A stretch of 17,090 bases of DNA, taken from NCBI GenBank assembly GCA_945878515.1, contig CAMCTL010000063.1, forward strand, positions 1 through 17,090, given 5' to 3'. Positions 1-7,964 of the stretch are shown here, piece after piece. Both the position numbers and the translations under genes were made by a program. The notes beneath the pieces are model-generated. The model was not told where the DNA came from and did not search any database. It saw only the letters and a program-made list of their open reading frames with translations. Within the stretch, counting starts at the first letter, position 1; every line of letters begins with the position of its first letter. This DNA comes from Flavobacterium psychrophilum (lineage in GTDB: Bacteria > Bacteroidota > Bacteroidia > Flavobacteriales > Flavobacteriaceae).

Positions 1-1
1 T

Positions 2-1276
2 GTTTATCCATGGCGAAATAAAGACGCCAAAATTCTTCCGGGTTCAGCGCCTTTATTAATAGGCAAAGATCAGCAGACAATTCCAAAAATGTTAAAAGAA
101 AAGGGATACCAAACCGCTGTTGTGGGCAAATGGCATTTGGGTTTAGGCACTGGAATTGTGGATTGGAATAAACAATTAGATGCCGGTCCAAATGATGTTG
201 GTTTCGATTATTCTTATATTATGGCGGCTACTCAAGATAGAGTACCAACGATTTACATTGATAATGGAAAAGTAGTTAATTTGGATAGTAAGGATCCTAT
301 ATCTGTTAATTATGATAAAAATTTCCCAGGACAACCCACAGGGAAGGAAAATCCAGAATTACTTACGATGAAATGGCACCATGGTCACAACGGTTCTATC
401 GTAAACGGGATTCCTCGTATTGGTTTTGTATCAGGTGGTGCTAGTGCAAATTGGAGCGATGTCGATTTGGCAGATCATTTCTTGGCGAATGCACAAACCT
501 ACGTTAAAAGCCACAAAACGGAACCATTTTTCCTCTATTATGCTTTAAATCAACCGCACGTACCTCGTACTCCTAATCCAAGATTTGTAGGTAAATCGGG
601 AATGGGATCTCGAGGAGATGCTATTTTAGAAGCTGATTATTGCGTAGGTGAAATAGTAAAAACGTTAAAAGAACAAGGGGTTTTAGAAAACACTTTAATA
701 ATGTTTTCAAGTGATAACGGACCAGTTTTGAACGATGGCTATTACGATGACGCAGTAGAAAAACTAGGCAATCATAAACCCAACGGCCCATTAAGAGGTG
801 GCAAATACAGTTTGTTAGAAGCTGGCACTCGAGTACCCTTTTTTACGTATTGGAAAGGTACTATTACACCCCAAGTGTCTGATGCATTGGTTTGCCAAGT
901 CGATTTAATGGAATCTATTGCCAAGTTGGTTGCAATTGATGTTAATAAGACAGACAGTCAAGATTTACTAAATGTATTTTTGGGTAAAAGCAATAAAGGA
1001 AGAAAAAATCTCATTATTGAAGCCAATACTAAAACTGCCTTCCGCCAAGGTGATTGGATGATGATTCCTCCTTATCCAGGTGATCCTATTTTAGCGGAAG
1101 TCAACATCGAAGTAGGTAACTCCAAAGATTTTCAATTGTATAATTTAAAAAAAGACATTGGTCAAAAACAGAATCTTGCCAAATCGCAACCAAAACTTTT
1201 AACCGCAATGGTAAAAGATTTCGAAAAAATAAGAGGTAATGATTATAAAAATGTAGAAAAAATAGAGTTGAAATAA
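2..1276 (+). CDS. Sulfatase (arylsulfatase-type, family S1), 5'-truncated by window edge
   Basis: Hydrolyses sulfate esters, probably on a polysaccharide, in the periplasm or at the cell surface. The frame is open from base 2, so the gene begins before the window. The ATG at 89 is internal, because the codons before it already read like the family (TIPKMLKEKGYQTAVVGKWHLG). Visible hallmarks are GKWHLG (sulfate/metal site Lys and His), a conserved NQPHVPR-like stretch, SSDNGP (metal-binding Asp and Asn) and LRGGKYSLLEAGTRVPFF, the usual Lys-containing block after the DNGP loop. The N-terminal C/S-x-P-x-R motif that is converted to formylglycine lies upstream and cannot be checked, nor can the signal peptide. 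The stop is 2 bp before the mutarotase gene, so the two are almost certainly one transcript. Family assignment is firm; the substrate is unknown. Confidence 0.93.
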   Translation, partial: VYPWRNKDAKILPGSAPLLIGKDQQTIPKMLKEKGYQTAVVGKWHLGLGTGIVDWNKQLDAGPNDVGFDYSYIMAATQDRVPTIYIDNGKVVNLDSKDPISVNYDKNFPGQPTGKENPELLTMKWHHGHNGSIVNGIPRIGFVSGGASANWSDVDLADHFLANAQTYVKSHKTEPFFLYYALNQPHVPRTPNPRFVGKSGMGSRGDAILEADYCVGEIVKTLKEQGVLENTLIMFSSDNGPVLNDGYYDDAVEKLGNHKPNGPLRGGKYSLLEAGTRVPFFTYWKGTITPQVSDALVCQVDLMESIAKLVAIDVNKTDSQDLLNVFLGKSNKGRKNLIIEANTKTAFRQGDWMMIPPYPGDPILAEVNIEVGNSKDFQLYNLKKDIGQKQNLAKSQPKLLTAMVKDFEKIRGNDYKNVEKIELK

Positions 1277-1278
1277 CC

Positions 1279-2427
1279 ATGAAAAAACAAATCCTTTTAG
1301 CCTTTCTATTTTTAGTTTTCATATCTTTTAAAGCTATAAGTCAGAGTAATTTGCAAAATAGTGACTGTGCTCAACTGAACCCAGAAGATTTTAATACTAT
1401 AATAAATGGAAAGCAAGTGGGTTTGTTTTTTCTTAAAAACGGAAATCTTACGGCCGCCATAACTAATTATGGTGGTCGTATTGTTAGTCTTTGCGCGCCT
1501 GATAAAAACGGTCAAAAGGCGGACGTAGTACTTGGATTTAAGAGTATTGACGATTATCTCAAAGCAACTGGAGTGTACCACGGAGCAATTATAGGAAGGG
1601 TGATAGGAAGAATTTCTAAAGGAATCTTTGAAATGAATGGAAAAACATATTCCCTCCCGATAAATAATGGTGCTAATCATCAACACGGAGGTATTAATGG
1701 ATTACATAATCAAGTCTGGGATGTAAAATCCGTCACACAAAGTTGTATTGTTTTATCTTATACTTCTGTTGATGGAGAAATGGGTTATCCAGGTAATTTA
1801 AAAGTGGAAGCTACTTATACGCTAACTTCAAACAATGATTTGACTTTGAAGTTAAGTGCTACTACAGATGAAGCAACTCCTGTAAACTTGACCAATCATG
1901 CTTTTTTCAACCTTGCAGGCGAAGGGAATGGCAACATTTTAGACCACATTGTAACGATTCCGTCTAATTCTTTTTGCGCTGTAAATCCCGATAAAATTAA
2001 AACAGGTGAAATATTAGATGTTGAAGGAACTCCATTTGATTTTAGAAAAGCAAAACCTATTGGAAAGGATATCGTTTTGGAAAATTCAGATGAACAGTTG
2101 AAAATAGCTGGCGGATATGATCAAAGTTATGTTTTAAAGAAGATGCATAGTGCTAAAATTGTTATAGCAGCCACAGTAGTAGACCCAAAAAGCGGACGGA
2201 AATTAGAAGTTTTTACCAATAATCTCGGAGTGCATTTTTTTAGCGCTAATTTTTTTAAAGGTACCGATGTTGGAAAAATGGGAAAACCATTGAATTTTAG
2301 AGAATCGTTTGCACTAGAAACCCAAGATTATAATTCTCCAAATCAAAAATCATTTTCAACGCTTATTCTCAAACCTGGCCAAAAATATGAAACCTATACT
2401 GTTTATCATTTTTCTACCACTAAATAG
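1279..2427 (+). CDS. galM: Exported galactose mutarotase (aldose 1-epimerase)
   Basis: Interconverts alpha and beta anomers of free aldoses. The 382-residue protein carries the GalM family signatures: GRVIGRISKG (about 106-115), NHQHGG with His136, NHAFFNL with His207 (general acid in the family), GGYDQSYVL with Asp281 and ALETQDYN with Glu347 (general base). Residues 1-22 (MKKQILLAFLFLVFISFKAISQ) form a Sec signal peptide, so this copy works in the periplasm rather than in the cytosolic Leloir pathway. It starts 2 bp after the sulfatase stop, which implies co-transcription and probably translational coupling. The pairing suggests it handles sugars released from a desulfated glycan. The position after the active-site Asp is Gln, where many homologues have His. 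The family is near certain; the pathway role is inference. Confidence 0.95.
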   Translation: MKKQILLAFLFLVFISFKAISQSNLQNSDCAQLNPEDFNTIINGKQVGLFFLKNGNLTAAITNYGGRIVSLCAPDKNGQKADVVLGFKSIDDYLKATGVYHGAIIGRVIGRISKGIFEMNGKTYSLPINNGANHQHGGINGLHNQVWDVKSVTQSCIVLSYTSVDGEMGYPGNLKVEATYTLTSNNDLTLKLSATTDEATPVNLTNHAFFNLAGEGNGNILDHIVTIPSNSFCAVNPDKIKTGEILDVEGTPFDFRKAKPIGKDIVLENSDEQLKIAGGYDQSYVLKKMHSAKIVIAATVVDPKSGRKLEVFTNNLGVHFFSANFFKGTDVGKMGKPLNFRESFALETQDYNSPNQKSFSTLILKPGQKYETYTVYHFSTTK

Positions 2428-2448
2428 TCTTTAATAACAAACTTTAAT

Positions 2449-2465
2449 ATTTCATAATATGAAAT
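2449..2465. repeat. Short palindrome downstream of galM
   Basis: The 17 bp ATTTCATAATATGAAAT form an almost perfect dyad, with arms ATTTCA and TGAAAT around TAATA, 22 bp after the galM stop. No T-run follows, so it is a poor intrinsic terminator. It could equally be an operator for the downstream gene or a chance AT-rich palindrome. Confidence 0.3.
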
Positions 2466-2599
2466 CGCCAATAACAACGAGTTTGTTGCAAACAATTGAA
2501 TAATCATCGAATTCCGATGAAAATAAAATATTGTGAGATTAACACCAATAAATAAAGGCGATAACATTTATGACCGCTAAAAAATCAAATTTTATATAT

Positions 2600-4951
2600 A
2601 TGAAATTAACTATCACTATCATTTGTAGTTTATTGTTTTTCCAATCTAATTCTCAAACCATTGATAATAAAAAATCAATAGAGAATTACTTAGAGAGTTA
2701 TTTTCAATATGATAGAGAAATTATACACGTTCAATTCAATAAAAATAGATATGTGAATAGTGAAGATATTGGTTTCAAAGGGTATATTACCAGTAAAAAC
2801 AATACGATATTAGCTGAAAACACCACTAATGTGCAATTGATAGTTTATGATGCCCAAAGGCAAATCATTCAAAAAAAATTACTTTTTGCAAGTAAAGGCA
2901 CCTTTGTTGGAGGAATTCATTTAGATGATAAATTCAAAGCGGGTGCATACTATTTTCATTTTTTTACCAATTGGATGCACAATTTTATAGAAGACGATTC
3001 TTTCGTGCAAACAATTGAAATTATCGATAAAAAGGAAACTTATAATTTTGACTCAGAGGAACCCAATTATAAATCAGCTGAAATTAGTTTATTTCCAGAG
3101 GGAGGATTTATAATTAGCGACATCATCAATACTGTTGGGGTGAAGATTACGGATTGTAATCAAAGAGGAATTCAAATAAATGATGGTATTGTTGTGGATT
3201 CTAAATCAAATGAAATTGCACATTTTCGCACTAACCAAGCAGGAAATGGTGTTTTTCATTTAAATCCGGATTTAAATGAAACTTATACGCTAAGGGTAAA
3301 GTCTGATCTATTAAATATTTCAAAACCATTACCTGGCATTCAAGAAACAGGTCTTATAGTGAGTTACAAGAATAATTTTAGTGGACAAAATCTTTTAATT
3401 AATGTTAAGACAAATGATAAAGGTGTGGCATTATACCAAAATAAAAAGTATAATCTTTTGATCCATCAAAATAAAAATGCAATTCTAAAAGAAATAACCT
3501 TTGATAATAAACAAGCAGATCAAATAGTTTATTTTGAAAAAAAGTACCTTTCAAATGGTGTAAATAGTATTAGAATAATCGATGAAAACCTAAATGAAAT
3601 CACAGAACGATTAATATATAATTATAGTACCATAAAACCAGTCACAACACTCGAAGCCAGAGCTCTTGCTAATGATACCATAGCATTGACTGGAAAAGCT
3701 GACGTGACTCAAGCCAATTTAAGTGTAAGTGTACTTCCTGCGGATAATAAGTGTATTGACCAAAAAAGATCTATTATGGGCACTTTTTATCTCAATGCTT
3801 ACTTGGAAACTGCTGAAATTAATAACTATTCCTACTTTGATCCTGAAAACAAAAATAGAACAGCAGAGATGGAGTTATTTATGTTGAATCAAAATAGAAG
3901 TAAATATCTTTGGAATAACATTAAATCGAATCCGCCAAAAATGAGTTATACTTTTGATAAAGGTGTAAGCATTAGCGGTACTGTGGAAAAAGTAATGAAA
4001 CCAAATTCAAAATTTAAGGTCTCCCTTTTTTCTCCAAAAAACAACGTTTTTGAAGAAACAACTATTGATGAAAAAAGTAATTTTAAGTTCGAAAACTTTT
4101 ATGCCAAGGATTCAACTGTTTTCATCCTGCAAATGATGGACGAAAAAAACCTAGCCATAACTACTAAAATGACAACAAAGGTTTCTTCAGAAACCACGCC
4201 ATTAGATGTATCGATACCATTTGAAAAATCCAATTGTCCGACCATAAAGAAAACTGAAAACAATTTTACTTTTAGCACACCAAAACTTGAAAACTCCGTC
4301 ACTTATTTAAATGAAATTGTAATTAAAAACAATTTCAAAAAATCGACTCTAGTACATGAAACCGAAATGAGTATGAATGCTCAAGGATTTAAAATTCAGG
4401 AGGGACAACACGGAAGCGTTTTAGACTTTATAGGTAGAAATGGCTACAGAACCGGTATTGACGTAGAAGAAAATGAAGCCTATATCCGAAACTCTTATTC
4501 AAGTAGTTCAAATAATGCTCCAGCTGTCTACATAGACGATATTCAACAGACTGATTTTAATTTTTTATTCGATCTCGAAATCAGCGATGTTGATGAAATT
4601 TATATTGACAAATCTGGACTTTCAGATACTTCTAGTAGAACCAATGGCACGATAAAAATTTTTCTAAAGAAAGGTGTTAAAAACAAATTTTTCAAGATCA
4701 AATACAGCTCGTTGATTGTAACAAATGGCTTTGCGCCAAACATAGAATTTAAGAACTCTTATTTCGAAACCCAAAAAGAGTTTTACTATTTTGGGACTTT
4801 AAATTGGACTCCAACTATTACAATAAAAGACGATCCAAATTTTGAAGTTAAGTTTTCGAAAGGAAATCAAAAAGAGATAAAAGTGCAGGTAGAAGGTTTC
4901 ACATCCGATGGACAACTAATATCTGAAATAAGGAAAATACCAGTTTTATAA
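2600..4951 (+). CDS. Exported MG2-like / TonB-plug-like domain protein
   Basis: A 783-residue protein of a Bacteroidota family usually annotated as TonB-dependent receptor plug domain-containing or MG2 domain-containing. The N-terminus from M at 2600 is a Sec signal peptide (MKLTITIICSLLFFQSNSQ). An ATG ten codons earlier (2570) is in frame but would only lengthen the n-region, so 2600 is preferred. Residues about 40-145 resemble an alpha-2-macroglobulin MG2 fold (HVQFNKNRYVNSEDIGFKGY, KAGAYYFHFFTNW). A second beta domain starts at FPEGGF (165-170). Near the C-terminus APAVYIDDIQ and ISDVDEIYIDKSG, followed by NGTIKIFLKKG, match the plug-type ending of this family. No 22-stranded receptor barrel follows. 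The gene stands alone, 172 bp after galM. Its cellular role is unknown; outer-membrane or periplasmic location is inferred. Confidence 0.8.
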   Translation: MKLTITIICSLLFFQSNSQTIDNKKSIENYLESYFQYDREIIHVQFNKNRYVNSEDIGFKGYITSKNNTILAENTTNVQLIVYDAQRQIIQKKLLFASKGTFVGGIHLDDKFKAGAYYFHFFTNWMHNFIEDDSFVQTIEIIDKKETYNFDSEEPNYKSAEISLFPEGGFIISDIINTVGVKITDCNQRGIQINDGIVVDSKSNEIAHFRTNQAGNGVFHLNPDLNETYTLRVKSDLLNISKPLPGIQETGLIVSYKNNFSGQNLLINVKTNDKGVALYQNKKYNLLIHQNKNAILKEITFDNKQADQIVYFEKKYLSNGVNSIRIIDENLNEITERLIYNYSTIKPVTTLEARALANDTIALTGKADVTQANLSVSVLPADNKCIDQKRSIMGTFYLNAYLETAEINNYSYFDPENKNRTAEMELFMLNQNRSKYLWNNIKSNPPKMSYTFDKGVSISGTVEKVMKPNSKFKVSLFSPKNNVFEETTIDEKSNFKFENFYAKDSTVFILQMMDEKNLAITTKMTTKVSSETTPLDVSIPFEKSNCPTIKKTENNFTFSTPKLENSVTYLNEIVIKNNFKKSTLVHETEMSMNAQGFKIQEGQHGSVLDFIGRNGYRTGIDVEENEAYIRNSYSSSSNNAPAVYIDDIQQTDFNFLFDLEISDVDEIYIDKSGLSDTSSRTNGTIKIFLKKGVKNKFFKIKYSSLIVTNGFAPNIEFKNSYFETQKEFYYFGTLNWTPTITIKDDPNFEVKFSKGNQKEIKVQVEGFTSDGQLISEIRKIPVL

Positions 4952-5471
4952 ATATTCCATTCACTAAATTGCTCAATTAAAATGTTACTGTTGCGCTGCA
5001 TCTTCTAAAAATTCATTGAGATCTTGACCTTAATTGATCCTGGGTAAAAAAATGTGTAAAGTACATAATTGCAAATTTTAATTGTTCGTAATATTGAAAC
5101 ACAGAAATTTCTTTACCCACTTTTTAGTACAGCATTCAATCAAAATGAGCACAATAGTTTTATTCTTCATATATTTGTAATTCAGCGTATGATTTAGAAT
5201 ATACATTGCTAGGTTTTGGATTTGTGCGTGAAGTAATTCGCCCATAAATTTTATAGAGCGAATCAAAAAAAAATATTCAAAAGCCTTTTGGTTGTTATGC
5301 TGATTGTTTATCTGTTGAGAAATTAATTTAGATCGTTATAGAATTGATTTTATGTATTTTATTATGTAGAGCAAGGGAGATACACTCTTTTTTTTAGCAT
5401 TTTTTCTACTAAATTTTCTACAAAAGTTAATATTTGATACGAGAATAAGTCTGTAGGTTTCGTAGATAAAC
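4952..5471. other. Gene-poor intergenic stretch
   Basis: About 520 AT-rich bases with no convincing gene. Short open frames on the minus strand (for example 5078-5266) lack family features, a signal peptide or a plausible context. At 4985-5029 the minus strand reads GQDLNEFLEDAAQQ and then a stop, which looks like a protein C-terminus, but the frame is closed by a stop immediately upstream. It may be the relic of a decayed gene. The stretch ends at an intrinsic terminator that has no plus-strand gene before it. Confidence 0.4.
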
Positions 5472-5494
5472 CCACTGCTTTCAGTGGTTTTTTT
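5472..5494 (+). terminator. Rho-independent terminator upstream of the dipeptidase gene
   Basis: CCACTG (5472-5477), loop CTTT, CAGTGG (5482-5487), then seven T residues: a canonical intrinsic terminator oriented on the plus strand. The nearest plus-strand gene stop is more than 500 bp upstream. It therefore ends either a long 3' UTR, a small RNA from the preceding gap, or a leader transcript of the dipeptidase gene that begins at 5538. Confidence 0.75.
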
Positions 5495-5537
5495 GTTTAG
5501 TGATTTTTGTATTTCTATTTTAACAAAAATAAAAATT

Positions 5538-6188
5538 ATGACTTCTTTTGTAAAATCTTCTTTTCTTTTTTGTTCCTTTTTAATTTTTTTTTCTTGTAAA
5601 TCTCAAATTGTGGACAATGTGCAAAATGAGTCAGTTGTAAATGACAGCTCATTTGTCAATTTGAAAGACTATAGCAAAGATTTTGTTTATGATATGAAAT
5701 ACGCCACTTCAGATAATTTTTTGAAAGCCAAAGTCTATGATTGTGCTGAGTGTTTCTTGCGATTAAAAACCGTTAAAGCAATGCTAAACGCAAATGCAGA
5801 ATTTATGAAAGCAGGCTATAAAATCAAGATATTCGATTGTTATCGCCCTTTGGATATTCAAAAAAAAATGTGGAAAATTGTGCCAAATCCAGAATATGTA
5901 GCAAATCCAAGTACAGGTTCGATCCATAATAGAGGTGGAGCAGTGGATATAACTTTGGTTGATGAACATGGAGTAACACTCGATATGGGAACTGATTTCG
6001 ATTTTTTTGGCGTAGAAGCGAGCCATAATTATCAAAATCTTTCACAGACAATAAAATCCAACAGAACATTATTGAAATCCATAATGATTAAAAATGGTTT
6101 TAATGCTATGGATTCAGAATGGTGGCATTATAATTTGAAATCGGCACTAAATGATAAAGTTGCTAATACTAAATGGAAATGCGATTAG
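5538..6188 (+). CDS. D-alanyl-D-alanine dipeptidase (VanX/DdpX family, M15D), putative lipoprotein
   Basis: Zinc peptidase that cleaves D-Ala-D-Ala, a peptidoglycan precursor or turnover product. The 216-residue protein shows the M15D signature: CYRPLD (Arg103), SIHNRGGAVD with zinc ligands His130 and Asp137, and EWWH with catalytic Glu194 and zinc ligand His197. The start at 5538 is chosen because it gives a clean lipoprotein signal (MTSFVKSSFLFCSFLIFFSC, lipobox Cys20). An in-frame GTG at 5484 lies inside a terminator stem and is rejected. There are no vanH or vanA neighbours, so a recycling or nutritional role in the periplasm is more likely than vancomycin resistance. It is 30 bp ahead of the Crp/Fnr gene and could be co-transcribed with it. 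Confidence 0.92.
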   Translation: MTSFVKSSFLFCSFLIFFSCKSQIVDNVQNESVVNDSSFVNLKDYSKDFVYDMKYATSDNFLKAKVYDCAECFLRLKTVKAMLNANAEFMKAGYKIKIFDCYRPLDIQKKMWKIVPNPEYVANPSTGSIHNRGGAVDITLVDEHGVTLDMGTDFDFFGVEASHNYQNLSQTIKSNRTLLKSIMIKNGFNAMDSEWWHYNLKSALNDKVANTKWKCD

Positions 6189-6218
6189 TTATCAGCTAGT
6201 AGATAAAACGAAACTGCA

Positions 6219-6728
6219 ATGACAGAAATAAAAAATTTATTCGAAAAAACTATAACTATCGAAAGAAATGAATTTCTAAAAGTCAAGGGAAGTATTGATA
6301 CAAATATCTATTTTGTAGAAAGTGGAAGTTTTAAAATTTTTGTTTTAGATGATTATGAAGAACAAATAATCCGATTTGGTTATCAAAATGATTTAATTGT
6401 TTCTTTAGATTCATTTTTAACCGAAAAACCTTCTGATTTTTATATTCAAGCAATTAAAAAATCTTTTGTCAAAGTAATTCCCAAAAATAAATTTGTAGAA
6501 TTCATAAATCTAAATGAAAAAAATAAGCAAATTTGGGCCAAAATGTTGGAAGATTTAATTGTACAACAACTTGAAAGAGAAAGAGATATATTAACTAGTT
6601 CTCCAAAAGACAGATTTGAACGAGTTTTGAAACGAAGTCCTAAATTGTTTCAAGAAATACCAAACAAACATATTGCCAATTATTTGAGAATGAGTCCAGA
6701 GACATTATCAAGACTTAAAAAATCTTGA
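6219..6728 (+). CDS. Crp/Fnr-family transcriptional regulator
   Basis: A 169-residue cyclic-nucleotide-binding-fold protein of the short Bacteroidota type. Residues about 5-95 form the cNMP-like beta barrel (YFVESGSFKIFVLDD, FGYQNDLIVSLDSFL). A long dimer helix covers about 100-125. A compact C-terminal helix-turn-helix follows, with SPKDRFERVLK leading into NKHIANYLRMSPETLSRLKK, whose recognition helix ends at the last residues with no wing after it. The effector is unknown and the barrel has no obvious cAMP-pocket Arg-Ser pair. It lies between the D-Ala-D-Ala dipeptidase and a DinB-superfamily gene. Its stop codon sits inside a terminator hairpin. Confidence 0.9.
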   Translation: MTEIKNLFEKTITIERNEFLKVKGSIDTNIYFVESGSFKIFVLDDYEEQIIRFGYQNDLIVSLDSFLTEKPSDFYIQAIKKSFVKVIPKNKFVEFINLNEKNKQIWAKMLEDLIVQQLERERDILTSSPKDRFERVLKRSPKLFQEIPNKHIANYLRMSPETLSRLKKS

Positions 6729-6746
6729 TTTGTATCAAGTTTTTTT
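6724..6746 (+). terminator. Rho-independent terminator overlapping the Crp/Fnr stop codon
   Basis: CTTGAT (6724-6729), loop TTGT, ATCAAG (6734-6739), then seven T residues. The left arm contains the TGA stop codon (6726-6728), so ribosomes finishing the regulator gene would cover the stem. The DinB-family gene 38 bp further on would need its own promoter or readthrough. Confidence 0.7.
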
Positions 6747-6783
6747 AAGTTTTAATAGGGGAACTTTGTGAAAAATAATTGAT

Positions 6784-7356
6784 ATGCAAACACAATCCGA
6801 AATTTTGATTTTAGATTTGATCGAAACAACAAGACAAAATCTAAATTATGTAGAATTACTAAAACAAAAAAGTGAAACCGAATTAAACTGGAAAGAAAAT
6901 TCAGAAAGTTGGAGCGTTTTAGAATGTTTAGAACATCTAAACTTATATGGATATTTTTACATTCCAGAAATTAAACAAACAATAATAAAATCGAAAGATA
7001 TTAATGAAGTAGAATTCAAAAGTGGAATATTAGGCAATTATTTTGCTGAAAGTATGCTTCCGAAACAGAAGTTGAACAAAATGAAAACTTTTAAGGACAA
7101 AAATCCTTTGAATAGCCGCTTAGACAGAAAAGTAATTGATGAATTTATAAATCAACAAATTACGATGATAGATCTGCTAAACAAATCTACAGCTGTAAGT
7201 TTGAATAAAAATAAAGTGAATATTACTTTAACAAAGAGGATTAAACTAAAACTAGGTGATACCTTTAGATTTATAATAAATCATAATATTAGACATCTGA
7301 ATCAAATACAGAATATTATAAAAATCCAAAATAGCATTCATAATGTAATTGGATAA
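6784..7356 (+). CDS. DinB-superfamily protein
   Basis: A 190-residue four-helix-bundle protein of the DinB/YfiT metal-dependent superfamily. Diagnostic pieces are SWSVLECLEHLNLYG near residues 42-56, containing metal-ligand candidate His51, and FRFIINHNIRHLNQIQNI near 161-178, with His167 and His171 completing the usual three-His site. Members include thiol transferases and damage-inducible proteins, but most, like this one, have no known reaction. The protein is predicted to be cytoplasmic, with no signal peptide. It follows the Crp/Fnr gene by 55 bp. A GAACTTTG box (6761-6768) resembles the Bacteroidota -7 element TANNTTTG with one mismatch, but no TTG lies at the right distance upstream of it. 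Confidence 0.85.
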   Translation: MQTQSEILILDLIETTRQNLNYVELLKQKSETELNWKENSESWSVLECLEHLNLYGYFYIPEIKQTIIKSKDINEVEFKSGILGNYFAESMLPKQKLNKMKTFKDKNPLNSRLDRKVIDEFINQQITMIDLLNKSTAVSLNKNKVNITLTKRIKLKLGDTFRFIINHNIRHLNQIQNIIKIQNSIHNVIG

Positions 7357-7394
7357 AATTACGCCAATCGACCACTTACGATAAACTACAAACG

Positions 7395-7964
7395 TTAATT
7401 TATACAATGCAAAAAGTTTACGAAATAGTTTTCAGGGTTATAAATTTGATTGTCCATTTCGGCTGTAAATTCTTTTCGGAAAACATAATTTTCTAAGTCA
7501 GTTAAGTATTTTATGCGCAATAAATTGACAGGAGAACTTTTCAAATCTTCGATGGAACCTTTTAAAAACATGAAATTCCCAACAAGAAGTCTGTTGTCGA
7601 AATTTTCATTATCTCTAATCAACGTTGCACAATTTTCATTTTCAGTGTGAATTAAGGTCACAATTTTTCCGTTATTCAACTGGAAGAATAATTTTGAATC
7701 TTTATTAAAACAATTTGCTTTGATAAAATCTTTGCTTTTTTGAATTAATTGTACCGTTAATGTTGGTGTACCATTGGTCGAAGCCAAAGAAAAAAAGATA
7801 TAATTTTTATTTCCTGCAAAATTTTTCTCATAAATCATATATTCTTTGGTCGTTTTATAAGTGCCTATAGAATCGTTCACATTTGTACTATATTCGCAAT
7901 TTTTTTGAGCAAATATTTGACTGCTTATCATTAGCCAAAGAACTAAAAATATATGTTTGGTCAT
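7395..7964 (-). CDS. Small secreted protein of unknown function
   Basis: A 189-residue protein with a clear Sec signal peptide (MTKHIFLVLWLMISSQIFAQ) cleaved after about residue 20, so it is periplasmic or exported. The mature part is beta-rich with four Cys residues (KNCEY, KANCF, ENCAT, LHCIN) that could form disulfides. I recognise no domain. It is the last gene of the minus-strand operon. Its ATG overlaps the TGA of the methyltransferase gene by 4 nt (ATGA at 7964-7961), indicating translational coupling. It converges with the DinB-family gene with 38 bp between the stops, where no strong terminator is visible. Confidence 0.8.
   Translation of the reverse strand: MTKHIFLVLWLMISSQIFAQKNCEYSTNVNDSIGTYKTTKEYMIYEKNFAGNKNYIFFSLASTNGTPTLTVQLIQKSKDFIKANCFNKDSKLFFQLNNGKIVTLIHTENENCATLIRDNENFDNRLLVGNFMFLKGSIEDLKSSPVNLLRIKYLTDLENYVFRKEFTAEMDNQIYNPENYFVNFLHCIN

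Noticed and set aside
5078..5266. Minus-strand 62-codon open frame
   Set aside because: No recognisable motif, signal peptide or supporting context; AT-rich sequence of this length readily gives such frames.
5484..5537. GTG start at 5484 extending the dipeptidase by 18 codons
   Set aside because: It lies inside the terminator stem and T-run, and the extension would place hydrophobic low-complexity sequence before a normal lipoprotein signal peptide that begins at ATG 5538.
5538..6188. Vancomycin-resistance gene cluster
   Set aside because: No D-lactate dehydrogenase, D-Ala-D-Lac ligase or VanRS pair is present, and the protein carries a lipoprotein signal, unlike cytoplasmic VanX.
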